A stretch of DNA of 64,000 nucleotides, from assembly GCA_037954325.1 (NCBI GenBank), contig JBBMNZ010000009.1, forward strand, positions 15,911,786-15,975,785, written 5' to 3'. Shown here piece by piece: positions 11,197 through 41,655 of the stretch. The notes below the pieces were generated by a model that saw nothing but the letters and a program-made list of their open reading frames with translations, was not told the origin of the DNA and ran no database searches. Source of the stretch: Fistularia commersonii. Its lineage: Eukaryota > Chordata > Actinopteri > Syngnathiformes > Fistulariidae. How positions within the stretch are numbered: the stretch's first letter is position 1; every line of letters begins with the position of its first letter. The position numbers were made by a program, and so were the translations under genes.

Positions 11197-13254
11197 ACAC
11201 ATCATAAGGACACCCTCTGCCACTGCATCTTTATTCTGATCCGATCTAACAAAAGTGACTTCAGGAAAGAGGAAGAAAACAACCCAATAAAAACACACAG
11301 GAAAGAAATCAAAGACTGAGCAGAAAATATCAAATCAATAATCAGAAATAAGAGTTACAGGAACATCAGCAGTTTGATGACTCTTCAAAATAAGGGACGC
11401 AGAAATGAGCTAAAAGTTGCTAAGCAGCTTTAGCAGCTAAATAGCTCCAGGAAACCCCTGCAAGAGTGAGCGAGGCCAGAAAAACACGACAAAGACGGTA
11501 AATATTCAGAATTTTTTTCAGTCGGATTTTTTATTTTGACCTTTTTCTAAATATCTGCAGGAGGAAAACCAGTTTACCCATCGATCTCCTTATGCAACAG
11601 TTCAATGTCATGTTTCTGACGTCAATCAAGCTACAGTGATCACAGTCGTGTGTGTGTGTGTGTGTGAGACCGCGGGTCGGACGCTTCTCTGGAATGTTCC
11701 GGCTGCTCCCAGGGAAGCGTCAGCACCGAGGAATGTGAGGGGAAACCAGCCGGATGACTTAAAAAGGCCACGCCGACCCGGGTGGGAGGAGGGGAGGACG
11801 ACCCAAATTTCTGAATTGGAGAGAAAAATCGTCCAAAAAGGCGAGGTGTGTCTGCGTGGGGTTCCTCAGGGTTCTCCGGGTTCCTCACACATGCAAGAAG
11901 TTCACCAGACACACACTAAACTATCCAGATGTGTGCATGTTTCTTTGTTTCTATACGACGTGTATTATTTTCACATTTAACATAAATGTAAATATATGTA
12001 GATGCATAATATAATTGAACCAGACAGCAACAGCTAAATATCAAGAAAATGTGCGGAATAGACGCGAATGAAAAATGTGTGTGAAAGTATTAAAACACAG
12101 CAACAATACTTGAATGTCAGAAAGAAATGATATTTAAAAATCTGCCAAAAACTTCAAAATAAACAAATAACCTGGAAAATTGACAAAAAGGTTAAAAATT
12201 ATCCAGAAATTCAGTAGTAAAATGGGTGAAAATCCTGTTGCAAAAAAAAAAGGTTTTTTTTTTTTTTTCTTTCTGAATGAGCGACGATTTCGTCTTTGAT
12301 TCTGCAAGGAGATAATCAACCAGGTCACCTGAAAAGAAACGGAGAAAATGAAATATAATTTAGGAAACGGTTTCCATAGAAAGCACATCTGGCGTCTTTT
12401 CCTCTCACTTTTATTTAAAAAAAAAAAAATTAAATTTAAATTTGGGAACTTTTCAGTCTCTGTAAATCATTATTCTCTCAGTTCTATTTTCCAGAAATAC
12501 ATCCAAACATCACATCAAAAAAAGAAAAAAAAAATCATATGCATTTTTTGCCAAGTTTCTTTTGCATTTTTTTTCAAGAATAAATCAATCAAGAAATAAT
12601 TAAAAGAAATGAAAATAAAAGAAAATTCCTTCATAATAGAAGATAAATAAACTCCAGAAACATATCAAGCGCACACAAATCAATGTATTTGTATCAAATA
12701 CAAGTCCCCCCCACTGTAAACAAACACATCTAAATTATTCTTAAATATTTATTTGGATTTTATTTTAAATTCTAATCAAAATATCTATATCTAATGATAA
12801 TAATATATTCCACCAGACACCCGAATGGATTTCTTTTTATTTTATTTTAACCGCCGCTGCTCCTTTGTCGTCCCCGTGCTGGAGGTCAGGTCGTTGCGGC
12901 GGCGAGTCAAAGTAGCCTCTCCCAGGTTCCCCCACAACCCCCTCTCCTTCTTCCCGCCGTGACATTGTGAAATGACTGCAGTGGGTCGGATGTGTGATTG
13001 CGCTCTGCGGCAGGTCGTTCGGGGTGGGGGTGGAGGTTTCGGGGGGGTTGATATGGATAGTGTGGAAAAAAAAAAAAAAAAAAAAAAAAGATGAAGAAAT
13101 GGGAAATCTGAGCACCTGTTTCCAGGGCAACAGAGGTCTGAACAAACCGACGGCAGGTTGAGAGGTTTTTTTTTTTTATATTCTCCACATTGAAGATGAT
13201 GCCCCCCCCTTCCTAGGCGGCTCTGCTGCAGACACTATTAATGCCCCCTCCACC

Positions 13255-13289
<35 letters not shown>

Positions 13290-13950
13290 CGGTGACACAC
13301 ACAGAAAACAATGATCGTAACAAAAAAAACTTCCAGCTTCAGTGCGTTTGGACACTCGCAGAAACCTCTGACCTTTGACCCTTATTCTTGTTGTGAATGA
13401 GAGGATGAATGGTTGGATCTCTAGATGACGTGTAAATGAGTGAATTAATTTCATCTCTATATGACGTATGAACGAGTGAAGGAATGTTTATCTGCGTGTT
13501 GCGCAGATAATGATAATGATGTGAATGAATGAGTGAATGATTGTTTACGTTTACATGGAGCATGAGTGAGAGTGATTGGGAGACGTGTGATTGGTCGGCT
13601 GTCTGCATGCCTTGTGAATGAGTGAGCGATTGGCTGTTTGCCCCGCCTTTTGTCCAATGACAGCTCAGATGGGCTCCATCGCCACGGCGACCTTTATCCT
13701 GCGGGATCCAGATAATGAATGTCGGACCGATTGATGAATCTTTTATTCATATATTCTCAAACTATACGAACATAAACATCCAAATAGCTGAAATAGTTTG
13801 AATATCATATTGATTATCGGCAAACCAAACGACGATTAGAATTTGTTTTCATGCTTGAGAACCTGTGGTATTTTAATATAAAATGATTATAACCTTGCCT
13901 TAAAATTCAGATATGATTATTTATTATAAATATTGTTTTGAATAGTTTGT
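11197..13950. other. Intergenic, no gene recognised
   Basis: Spacer with simple sequence: (TG)n at about 11648-11666 and 13257-13288, long A/T runs (12240-12270, 13060-13090), and degenerate GAATGAGTGA-type repeats at 13390-13630. At 11845-11910 there is a scrap of the same retroelement as at 16050. No supported reading frame. Confidence 0.6.
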
Positions 13951-13979
13951 GAACTGTTGTTTGTTGTTCACGCACGATT

Positions 13980-14400
13980 ATCACCCGCTGACGTCACTTC
14001 GCCGCCTTCCTCCACCGTGCGATCCACGATCCGCAGTCATTCCGAGTCACAGGTGGAAGTGGGAGGAGATGATAATGAAAATGAGGAGGAATGATCTTCC
14101 GATTATAGAGATTTATATTTATTTTTATTTTTATTTTAAGTGGCGGCCGCACCGCGCATGCGCAAGACCCAAGCGCGCACACACACGCGCCAGCTCGTTA
14201 AAAAAATGTAATGTTAGCCGCCGGCTAACATTTATTAGCTGAAAGACCGCGGGAAGGTTTAAAACAAAAAAAATGTATTTTTTTTTGCTAAATATAATGT
14301 AATATTTCTTTTTGGGGCTGTTAAGATATCCATTTAATGACCCCCTCCCTTCCGAAAGGTATAAATAAAGGAGCGGGGCGCTAGGTTAGCACCACTGCGA
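13980..14400 (+). promoter_or_regulatory. zmiz2: Likely zmiz2 promoter
   Basis: The region shifts abruptly from AT-rich to CpG-rich. It contains a CRE-like TGACGTCAC (about 13989), a perfect palindromic NRF1 motif GCGCATGCGC at 14154-14163, and TATAAATAAAGG near 14360, about 40 bases before GC-rich transcribed-looking sequence. The transcription start is inferred. Confidence 0.55.
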
Positions 14401-14797
14401 CATTCGCCGGTTAGCTTAACGCGCCCCAGGCTAGCGGAGCCGGGCGGTGTGCCTTAGCGAACCCGGGGCGACGTCTCGGCTCCGCCGCCTCTTCTTCCTC
14501 CACCGCCGCCTCCTCCTCCCCCATTCCGGTGGATCACAACGGGCGCCGGTGCCGCCGCCACCACCACCGCCGCCGCCGTTGACGTGAGCTAAGCGACACC
14601 CCCCTCCTCCTCCTCTTCCTCCGCCTCCACCGGCGGCTAACGGTCGCCAGCGGCGGTGTTCAGGACACCTCCGCGGCTCGGAGCAGCGGGCTCCGGCTAG
14701 ACGGGAGGCGGCAGGCGAAGCTTCCAGCCCCCGCCGCGGCTCCGCTCCGTCCCGCCCCCCGACCGAACCTCGACATATCTGCGTGTGTCGGTGCCAG
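14401..14797 (+). other. zmiz2: zmiz2 noncoding first exon (5'UTR)
   Basis: GC-rich sequence with CCG/CCT triplet runs ends in a strong donor, GTGCCAG|GTAAGTGA, at 14797. No frame joins it to the coding exon at 21631-21710, where the start codon lies 30 bases inside. It is therefore read as 5'UTR. The upstream boundary is a guess. Confidence 0.55.
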
Positions 14798-15267
14798 GTA
14801 AGTGACACCGAGACGTGTGTGTTTCCCTTTTTTTGGCGGTGTTACGGAGCCTGGTGACGGGGGGGAGGCGGGGGCAGAGACCCGCTCCTCCGGCTTTTGT
14901 TCTCGCTTGTCACCGCGGCTCGGTGGCGTGTGTGGATTTTCCACGCGTGGGTAAACGGGGCAGGTAGACGGACGTGTCCGCTCCGGTTGCAAAACACTGA
15001 ACCGCGGCGTGTCTTCGGGGGCTGATATGTGAATGGATTTCGTTTTTAACCTTAACAAATTCCTCGGCGTGTGTTCGTGTGTGTGTGTTTTTAGCGATAA
15101 CTGTGATTTGGACGTGCATCGTGGGTGTATTGTGTCTCCGGGGTGGCCGGTGCTTGTTTCTCCCCCTCCGGCCGTGGGTCCCTGAACGCACCACGGGCAC
15201 AATAACATGTTGTGCTGGCGGTAGGAGTTACATGGAAACACGGGGGGAGTGTGTCTGAAGCATCCAG

Positions 15268-15303
<36 letters not shown>

Positions 15304-15534
15304 TTGGGACTCAAAACACACACGGCGGGGGCCCTTGACGGGTTTTCCACGGGGGTCCTTTGGCTCCGTGGAACACCATAAATGTGACGCAGCAGCGTCT
15401 CAACACTGTCAATATTGAATTCCAATAGTCACCTTTTTTTGTTCTTAATTTGTCTTTTTCTGTCCAGATATTTTTTTCTGGTCCATTTCCTGCTCCTTTT
15501 GTGAAGATTATTGTCCTATTGAATACCTATATAT

Positions 15535-15950
15535 AAATGTATATATTGATTTACGTATACTTTTAAGGAAACTCTCATTTCCAGCTAAATTAGTCTATCT
15601 ATTACTTTGATTTTTTTTCATTGCCAAAATTGATAGTCATATGTTTTATTTTTAATTAAAAAAAATTATATATTGTTGATATTCGTGTACTTTTAAGGAA
15701 ACTCTCATTTCCAGCTGAATCAGTCTAATATCTATTACTTTGATTTTTTTCCATTGCCAATATTGATAGTCACATGTTTTATTTCCAATCAAAAAAAAAA
15801 AAAAAAATCTTTTTATATATTGTTGATTTTCGCCTACTTTTAAGGAAACTCTCATTTCCAACCAAAATAGTCTAATATCTATTACTTTGATTTTTTTCCA
15901 TTGCCAATATTTTATAGTCACATGTTTTATTTTTAATTTAAAAAAAAATT
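15535..15950. repeat. Tandem repeat, three units of about 130-148 bp
   Basis: The phrase ACTTTTAAGGAAACTCTCAT followed by TTCCAGCT recurs at about 15558, 15688 and 15836, each followed by TCTATTACTTTGATTTTTTT and an A-rich stretch of variable length. Confidence 0.85.
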
Positions 15951-16049
15951 CTCTTGAATAAGGGTTTCCATTGGATGATACAGCCAAATAAATCACGGTA
16001 TCTTTGTAAATAGACACGACTATTAAGAAATGACGTTGTGGGCGGCAGA

Positions 16050-16380
16050 GATACCTTGGTTTTGCGCTTCCTCCTGCCAGCCAGAAGCTTCCCGGTTGGA
16101 TTCCCATAGCGGGCCTTTCTTTGTGGAGTCTCCATGTTCTCCTAGTGTCTGCGAGGGGTTCCTCCAGGTTCTCCCACAGTCCAAACACCCTGCAGGAGGT
16201 TCACCGGAGGCACAAAGTTGTCCGGACTTTTTAATGACAAGGTGAATATTTCAGTCTCCGTAAATGAGAGGATGGACAGTCGTATGTGTGTTTTCGATTT
16301 GTGGATGAGCCAATGAATGGCTAAAATGTTACTGATCCGGGGTCAGCTGGCCTGACCGCAGGACCAGCGGTATAGATAAA
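16050..16380 (+). repeat. Decayed dispersed retroelement copy
   Basis: Words such as GGGCCTTTCTTTGTGGAGTC, CCATGTTCTCC, TTCTCCCACAGTCCAAACAC and CAGCTGGCCTGACC are in the order found in a common fish interspersed repeat (header-like block, then a block near the 3' end). It is degenerate and not coding. Confidence 0.5.
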
Positions 16381-17212
16381 GGAGGAAATGTGTCGTCTAA
16401 TTTACAATCCAAATGCTTTGCTACGACTTCCCCAATTATCACCGTTGTCCTGTTGTTGTATTTGTTTATTCAGCCCCATTGAGTTGAATGTAAAGCGTAT
16501 TTATCCATTGACAAATATAGTCCGACCGGTGATGTTGCATCTCTTTTTTTCCCCAACAAATATCCCATGTCAGTCAGGGACCAGGTGTCAATACAATCCT
16601 GTTATTGTTTCTAAACTTATGTTTCAGAACCGCAGCCTTGGCAAGGTACCTGGCACCCCAACGAGGCGTAATCACACCACCTGCGCTCTAGTTGCCGACT
16701 CAGACCTCGAGCCTCCTCGCAAATTTCCCGCACCTGTTGCCGAAGCGGATGAATATTAAGCGAGGCGATGTGGTATGAGCGTCGAGCGGGATCTCTGACG
16801 CGGCGCTGTTGTTGCAAGGTTCATTTTCAGGCCGGGTGGAACCTAAGAACGCCCTTTTATGCTAAAGTGGCTATCCATCACCTGTTGCCCGAAAGAAACA
16901 CCGACTTCCTGTTCCGAGGTGTGTGATTCCAACGACCTTTATTTATCTCAGTTTGTCTGCTGTAGGCGCGTTCCCTCCTGATTCTCTACCACCGCGCTGG
17001 TAAGGTCCTGAGGTGGTTAAAGTGCTTGTCTTTCACGTCCCGTCGAGTCTTTTAATTAGCGCGCGGTGGAAGCAGGTTTCGCCGGCCTCAGATGACCTGG
17101 AACCCGCTGGAAAGAACTGGATCATTCAGTCATTTATTCATTTTTGTTTTGGGACGTTGGCAAGCTTGATTATTTTTTATTTTTCAGGTAATTCCTTGCA
17201 GGCATTTCATAC

Positions 17213-17500
17213 TACCGTAATTTTTCGGACGATAAGCCGCGACTTTTTTTTCACGTAAACGACGCTGCGGCTAATAGACGGACTTTTTTTGGGGGGACGC
17301 TAACAAGCTTCACGCCGCTAAACGTTTATCCTCGTCACATCGGACCAAAAAAATGACGGGGAAATTCTGAGTCCGTTCAACTCCGACACCGAAGAAGACG
17401 ACTTAGACAGTTTAAGTGCGAAGGAGGAAGCTAAAGATAGCGGTCGGCTAGCAGGCGCGGCTTATATTGAGGTGCGCTCAATAGTCCGGAAATTACGGTA
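17213..17500. mobile_element. Short inverted-repeat DNA transposon (MITE-like)
   Basis: Left end TACCGTAATTTTTCGGAC and right end GTCCGGAAATTACGGTA are inverted repeats of each other. Inner ends are also complementary (GATAAGCCGC / GCGGCTTAT). At 288 bases with no open frame it is non-autonomous. Target duplication and superfamily were not resolved. Confidence 0.75.
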
Positions 17501-19968
17501 ATTACTTTTTTGGGTAATTTATGACATTTTTAAAGATATGTCAACATTTCCCAGTGACCTATTTGGTTGTGCGAGGTTTTAACACGACAAAGCAACATGT
17601 CCCTTTCTGTGTACGAAATAAAAACACGGCACTAGCAAAAGGAATCCTAAAATCCTGAAGGAAACATCTCCGTCACCGTTGGACCTTCATCGGGTTGTAA
17701 AATGGGAAACGCACACACACACACCTGTGTTTAATTGGGCTGTAAAAGCGAACCGCGACGTGTGACGTAAAGAGTCCGTAAGGAAAATGAATCCTGAGAT
17801 ATCATGAGGGGGCGCTGGAGTTGTAAACATGAGGTTTGCCTCGCTGTTTGATTTTCATCCAATATTTTGGCGGCGGAAAAATGCACCCGTTCAATGAAAG
17901 CCTTTCGGCTATCGCTGACGTCCCACCTCAAACTCCCAGCCAGCATCGGGCCGCAGAAATCGAACGACAAAAATATTTATGTGGCTGCCGCGGAGATGCT
18001 AATGTGGCCGATTTCCCTTTCGCTAACATTTACCGACGGGGATTTAGCCGCTAGTGTTAGCATTAAGTCGTGAGACATCTGGTTGAGGTAGACATCGGAA
18101 TTCGGATTTTCGCCAAACCGATCGGGACATCGGGACGTTGATGTGAATTACGATAACTTAGCGTACATCTAATTTGTAAATATTCACCGAGCGGTCGTAG
18201 CTGCGTTGTGTTAGCATTAACCTTGTGACTAATAGTATCAGTAAGGGCTCATTTATGGCGACCGCCGAACGTCGCGTATGTATGAATGTATGTCTGCTCA
18301 AGTGCGACAGAGAAGACGACAACATGGCGACGTAGCAATGATGATATCTGCGCTTGAAGTTGTTTAATACGCCCACCGGCGGAAAATAATTAGCTTAAAT
18401 CTGTCTCCGGTTCAGTGCGTCAAATACCTAGCGCTTCCTCCAAACACCCGAGTTAATCGCTGCTTTTCTTTGGAGTTCAGTATCGCGGCGGGCCGCTATC
18501 TCCCCGCGTCCACCCGGACAATTAAAGCAATTAACAGATGTGACCTTTGACCTCGGTTTCTTCAGAGAGGGATTTTTAGTCGCCAAGCTAGTCGCGTGCG
18601 GCTCTGACGCCCTTAATCTGGGCGGATTATAGATTATCGTCGGCTGAACGTCAACTAATGAATGGCTCTTCGGGAAAAAAAAACAAAAACGGCGGCCCCT
18701 TTCATCTTGATTGATTACTTTGTGCTCACGAGTCAATTACATTTTTCTGAAGGGTTTTAAAAAGATGGCCGACACTTTCCCCTCTAAGCGGTTATAAAAT
18801 TAACTATAAACGGGGATTATTATGAATTATAACGTATCGTCGCGGTTGATGAGGACGTTTTGAGCCATTTACAATAGCGCCTTTGGCAATGTAGGTACAA
18901 GAACCGTCTCAGAAACAGCGAAGGAACCAGAAAACCTTTTTTAGTCCAACTGTGAGCTCTTTTTACGGTTTCATAGGATCTCACAGGTGCTTGGTAGAAC
19001 TTGGTCGTGGCAACCGGACTTGAATTTCCGCACGTTTTGCAAACGCTGAGGTCTTTCAAGTAAACAAATTCAAGTTCGGTCGCCACGACCAGAAGATTTT
19101 GACAAGAATTCCCCCGGCCTGGATGACCGAGAGCCTCCCCGGACATCTCGTAAGCCACATCCGCTAGCTGACACTTCTGGAGCGCCATTTTTAAAAACAA
19201 CTAGTCACTAGTTGGACAGAACCGGCGAGCGAAGGGGCGTCAAAGAGGTCTGAGCTCTTCTGGCTAAAATAACTACACCGCTCATCAAGCTAGCAGGTTC
19301 CTCAGATGGGGAAGCCTTGCAGGGAGCAGATAGAAACACCTCAACTCTTCAGATCTTCTACCATGAAGAACATGGCAACTTCTGCCTCCATGTTGTCTGC
19401 GTCATCTCGCTCTCCCGCGGGAACGCAAAGCTAGAAAGTTAGACGCCGGTCGAACTTCCGTGCGGAACGACAGTCGGGTGAAGAAAAATAGCCGACGGGA
19501 TCGAATCGATCAATCGATCGGACCGATCGCCGTGAAAGCTGGCTGATACTAGCCTCTGGCTGATCAATGATCCGCGTGGAAAGGTCACCCAGCCAGGGAC
19601 GTTCACCCGAGGTCAGGCAAAGGTCTGATCAGGCGCTGCCGATAATCCTCTTAATCTATCGGCCAATTAATCAATATCTCGACCGCTTCCGCCTCCTGAT
19701 ATCTGGACCGGTCGCTTTTGAGCCGCGAGCGCGTGTCGCCTCTGAAACTTTCAAAATATTTACCGACCCAAAAAAATTCCCATCGTACTACAAATGTTGA
19801 AAATCCCCCTCCTTTTTAAGTTAAAAAAAAAAAAAAGAAGAATAAAATAATAATGAGCGGGATTTAAAAATACAAGTGACGTCACGACGACGCTCTGTCA
19901 TCCACATCGGCAGCTGAAAGGGTCAGAGGGGGGTCAGCCAGGAATGTTGGGGGGGTGTCAGTCTGACG

Positions 19969-19971
<3 letters not shown>

Positions 19972-20021
<50 letters not shown>

Positions 20022-20167
20022 AGGATGTGAGTAGAAACATTCCTCTGCAGGTACACGCTGTACTTTCTACAAGCTTCCTCCCTTTGTGCGCTTTGGCAGA
20101 AAGTGACGCGCCTTTTCTACACCGGAGACGATTCAGGTGCTGCCATCACATGACCCCCCCCCTCCTC

Positions 20168-20207
<40 letters not shown>

Positions 20208-20345
20208 ACACACACACGTGTGCCCCTCCTCCCCCCTCTTTTTCCATATACATATTTCTTTTCTTCCATCACAAGATGTGCAGGGCGTCTGACCCAAATC
20301 TGCGAAGTGCAAAAAAAAGAAAAAAGCTGGAGAGAAGGAAGGAAT

Positions 20346-20399
<54 letters not shown>
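19972..20399. repeat. Cluster of three long TG/CA microsatellites
   Basis: (TG)n at 19972-20020, (CA)n at 20169-20216 and (TG)n at 20348-20399 lie within 430 bases in zmiz2 intron 1. The opposed orientations could let the transcript fold into long CA:UG hairpins. Confidence 0.9.
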
Positions 20400-20400
<1 letters not shown>

Positions 20401-20829
20401 GGGGGAGTGGAGGAAGGCTGTGATGTTGGGAAATTAGCATGTCAGCGAGAGATAAAGGAAATCATTAGCGGGAGGAAGGAGGAGACGCAGTGGCGAAGAG
20501 GAGGAGGGGGAGCGGCGCTGATATATAGGACGAGCTCTGCCGGTGATGTCATCGTGTCGGCGTTTTATTCTCAGACGCCAAAGAGGCGACGCTCAAATAC
20601 GGTCCTTTATCTCCTATCAAGTGTTTTCCGTTTTTTTTTTTCTTGTTCCTTTTAAGTGTTTTTCCTGATTATTCAGGAACATTTTCAACAACAAGGAATC
20701 GAGTCTTTCCCTCCCGGTCAAATGTCACATTTTTGAATCATTTTTCTAATGAATGTTTATCTCATTTTTTTGAACAAATATGAATGTCTTATCTCTGATA
20801 TTAATGTCATTTATGGCTGATTTTTGTCA

Positions 20830-21200
20830 AATTTTTTACAAAAATATTAAGGCCATTTTTCTCATTTTATGCAATTTATTGGAGATTTTCAGATCATTTT
20901 TCATGAATATTCAGTTCATTTTTCCCTCTCTGATTTTAATGTAATTTATTGCAGTCCTTTCAATTTGACATCAATATTTAGGCCATTTTTCTCATTTAAT
21001 GCAATTTATTGGAGATTTTCAGATCATTTTTCATGAATACTCAGTTCATTTTTCCCTCTCTGATTTTAATGTAATTTATTGCAGTTTTTTCAATTTAACA
21101 TCAATATTTAAGCCATTTTTCCTCAATTTTTGTGCAAGTTATTGATTTCATAATTCTAATTTTGATGTCATTAATTGCAGATTTTCAGGCAATTTTTCAT
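20830..21200. repeat. AT-rich tandem repeat, period about 130 bp
   Basis: GGCCATTTTTCTCATTT begins at 20851 and again at 20981, with a third degenerate start near 21110. Each is followed by TTATTGGAGATTTTCAGATC-like sequence and TGATTTTAATGTAATTTATT. Confidence 0.8.
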
Positions 21201-21558
21201 GAATATTTTCTCAACACACACACACACACACATGCATGCGCGTTGAGTGTCTGGCTGTCAGCAGAAGAAGGTTCCTCTCTGAGTCTCTTCACATCTCTGT
21301 TCTCTTAAATTCCTTTTCAAATCAACAAGCTAAATTTAGCACAGCCCCCCCCACACCCCACGCACACACACACACACACACACTAACACACACACACACA
21401 CACACCCCTCCTCAGAGAGGTATCTCAGCAGCGGGCTTCTGTGATTGGCCGACGGTCTGCACACACTTAAGCGAGTGGGAGGGCAGTGTATGTCTTTGTG
21501 CGCTCAGTCGACACTGTGGTGAATTATTGTCGTGTAGCAAATGAGCAATAAGTAACCT

Positions 21559-21576
21559 GTGTGTGTGTGTGTGTGT

Positions 21577-21621
<45 letters not shown>
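21559..21621. repeat. (TG)n tract at a zmiz2 splice acceptor
   Basis: About 31 TG units with one interruption end about 10 bases before the acceptor TTTGCCTGCAG of the first coding exon. They stand where a polypyrimidine tract would be. Confidence 0.9.
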
Positions 21622-21624
<3 letters not shown>

Positions 21625-21660
21625 CTGCAGGGGCTCTGTGATGATCCCCATGTTCATCCA

Positions 21661-38687
<17,027 letters not shown>

Positions 38688-38766
38688 GCGCCACCTGTAG
38701 CCCCGCCCACATGCCTGTAGCCCCGCCCCCACGTATGACACTGCGTCTCCCGTCATCGACCGCTGC

Positions 38767-38824
<58 letters not shown>

Positions 38825-41655
38825 CCTGCTGCTGTTTTGAAGCAGTGACTCTGGAGACCAGCATTTAAATCTAGAGCACAAATCATTCGCCGGAGGATTT
38901 ACCGTGTTTTATTGATTCCCGCGGCTCGGCTGGCGTTATTGCAAAGCAGTGTGTGATAACGACTTCTCGTGGCGAACGAGTCCGGCACGACACATTATAA
39001 CCCCACGGTACGCCGTTTGTGATCATTCTTATTGTAAAGAAGTGTGTCGAAACTCATTGTTTATCCGTTCAAACTACCCGTCATAGGTTATTCGGCTGTA
39101 ACGCGTCGTGTTTTAACCACACGGTGTTACGTCGTTATTAAACAATGAGTCGGAGGATAATGTGTTGTTCCAGACCTTGTTACATGTGGGTCTTTAATAT
39201 TAACTTTTTGTATGTTTGCACACCGTGACCTCGGATTCCGCTCCCTGACAGAACGGTTCGGTGGCCGGCCGCACACAGTGCTAAGCTCGCAGTAGCCGCG
39301 CGATGCCACCTCACAATTGTGCCGTGACAACACCAAAACCTTTACCTCGACGGCCAATCAAACGGTGGGGATATTTCCGAGCTTTCTCTCGGGGGTGACG
39401 CGGGCTAGCGTTAGCCGGAAAGGACGGAGGCACGTAAACAAACACAATAGAGTGTTTGATTCTTTTTAGGCTGATTTTTACTTTTGCCAGATTTTCACAC
39501 TGAAAATAAACTTTTCTCAGATAAAATATGTGGACGATCCCCCGCTCGTGCGACCAATGAAATTCTCTGTTCACCGCTGACATCACACGTAGCAGACAGG
39601 CTAGCCTGCATCGCGGATATACAGCATCCCATAATTGTAAAAACCACCACCAGAATCGTCCACGTGGATGGGCATTGGATACCACGAGAATGCTAATGTA
39701 TCAGGAAACCTCTCGCTAACGTTCAAAGCGGGGCTAACTGCTAGCGTTAGCATCACCTCTGTAGCGCAGCTCTTCTTGTATAGTCGGTGTTATCGTCGTT
39801 GACGTTTTGTTCGTTTCTTTTGTTATTGTGTGACAGAACGCAAAATATGCATGCAGGTTAAATGTTTTCATCCCCATTCTTTCAACGCTAGCAAGTCTGC
39901 ATTAGCTATGCATTAGCATCCTCGTGGCGTTAAGTGATCTAAGCACACATTGTTCCTGATTCCTGCGTCAGGATGGTGGTGGTGAGCTTCAGATCTCGCA
40001 GGTGATTTTGGACTAATATTAGCTGCGTGTGATGCTAGCAGCTATGTCCAGTGTACGAGCTAACCGTGTGCTAGCTGACGACTAAGCGACGGGCTAAAAT
40101 AAGATTGACTGAAGAATATACTCGCTAGAAAATTACATCAGAAAACAAAACTATTTGGAAGTAATTTTGTGAAATTCCCAACCTTTCTTAAAAAAAAAAA
40201 ATGAAATAGTTGTCATGACAACAAAATTGTTTTAATTGATCTCGAGAAAAGCAACATTTTTTAAATTTAAAAATGTTCTTTTGTGTTTTTTTTTTTTTGG
40301 TTCGTGGCATTTTCTCGGGCATTCTCGCATCTCATTTTTCCCATGAAAATGCTAAATGTATAGCTGAAAACAAGCTAGCATGCCAATATTTTCCAGTGAA
40401 CCCAGCAGCGGGGCTAAAAAACCTGTGAACTCGATACAACCCGTTCGTCGTTCGATTTTAATCTTCCTAAAGAAAATAGCTAGCGCTGGCTAGTCGAGAA
40501 CCGGTACATACAGCACCTTTTATGATGTAGTGATAATAATGTGGTGAGGCGGCGGCGGGGGGCTTTATGAAGAGGTGATTTCTTTGTGTTCTGCGCACTG
40601 ATTGGCTCGGTGAATGTTGAAAATACGCGAAGGCAGCACCCACGTGTACTATAGATATTTGTACCGCGCGGCGTCGGGAGCGTCATGGGCATCGGTCAGC
40701 ACTGTGAAATATAAAAATAGAACTCTCCCGCGCTGTCGGCTCGAACCCCCGCGGCGGGGGGGACGGGGTTCGGGCTTTCTGTAAATGAGCTGTGTGTCGT
40801 GGCATCTTTTGTTTGCCATCGGAGAGATATTCGTATGTTTGTTTTTTTTACACAGGAACAGCTTGGGGTTGGTTCTGGGACGCGCTCGCCGGCGCCTCTA
40901 GTGGCCACCGATGGAAATGCAAAGGGGAGAGAGTGAAAACAACAGGTGATTAATTCATATTTCGGCTAAACGATTTGTAGATTTTGGCCAACTTGCGGTG
41001 ACATTAAATATCCATAAATTGACAAAAGATTAGATTTTAAAAGTCCAAACTAGCCATTATAAAATGAAGGCTAGGTAAACAACAAACCAAGCTCTTTTGG
41101 TTAAAGAGCACTCATTTCCAGGGGTGATTTATTTAGGATTTCGAGAAAATCAACTCAAAATATACTCATCATTAATGGCTTGTAAATTTCCAAAGAAGTA
41201 GAAATTTCCCAAAGATGATATTGTGATTCCGCAGCATTTCCACCAGGGGTCTCAGCGAGCGACCCGGCCGTCAACAAGGCCTGTGCTTCGTCCGACGTGT
41301 ATAAAAACCCATCGCGACGCGGGTTTATGTCCTGTATAATCAGCTGTTTTCATTAGAGAACGTGTGTGTATCCAAATGTTGATCATTTTAACGTGTTTTT
41401 CTTTCTTTTTTTTTTTTTTTTTTGTTTTGGAGTTCACATCGGATCATCGTCGTATGTCCTGTGTGTCGGAACGTTGCTATGGTGTAAAAAACAAAAAAAA
41501 CAAAATTAAAATAATACGAGTGTTTGTACGATGAGAAAAAAAAAAAAAAAAAAAACAAGAACAAAAGTCAGCTGTCGGGGACGCAAGTTTAAAGGCTGAA
41601 ATTATTTTACCACTTTTTGAAGATGAAATAGAAATAAAGCTGACGTCCTTTTTCT
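38688..41655 (+). other. zmiz2: Probable zmiz2 3'UTR
   Basis: No coding follows the TGA. It begins with a (TG)27 run (38769-38822). The stretch 39300-40500 is rich in GCTAGC/TTAGC words. A poly(A) signal AATAAA at 41633-41638 is the likely end, giving a UTR of about 2.9 kb, though earlier ends are possible. A CTCF-like motif lies at 40892-40904 (-). Confidence 0.45.

Larger units (their letters stand above)
14798..21630 (+). other. zmiz2: zmiz2 intron 1
   Basis: A 6.8 kb intron between the noncoding exon and the first coding exon. It holds a (TG)n run (15269-15302), a tandem repeat at 15535-15950, a retroelement scrap at 16050-16380, a terminal-inverted-repeat element at 17213-17500, three long TG/CA runs (19972-20020, 20169-20216, 20348-20399), a tandem repeat at 20830-21200, a CA run (21363-21405) and a TG run against the acceptor (21559-21621). 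No protein or RNA gene was recognised between 17501 and 19970. Confidence 0.6.

Noticed and set aside
14431..15241. Long minus-strand frames over the zmiz2 5' exon
   Set aside because: They arise from GC-rich 5'UTR and promoter sequence. The plus strand has a clean splice donor and the antisense frame shows Gly/Arg low complexity only.
20116..20440. Frames rich in Thr-His, Val-Cys and similar dipeptides (also at 21.4, 32.2, 38.5 and 50.6 kb)
   Set aside because: They are translations of CA/TG microsatellites with no conserved flanks.
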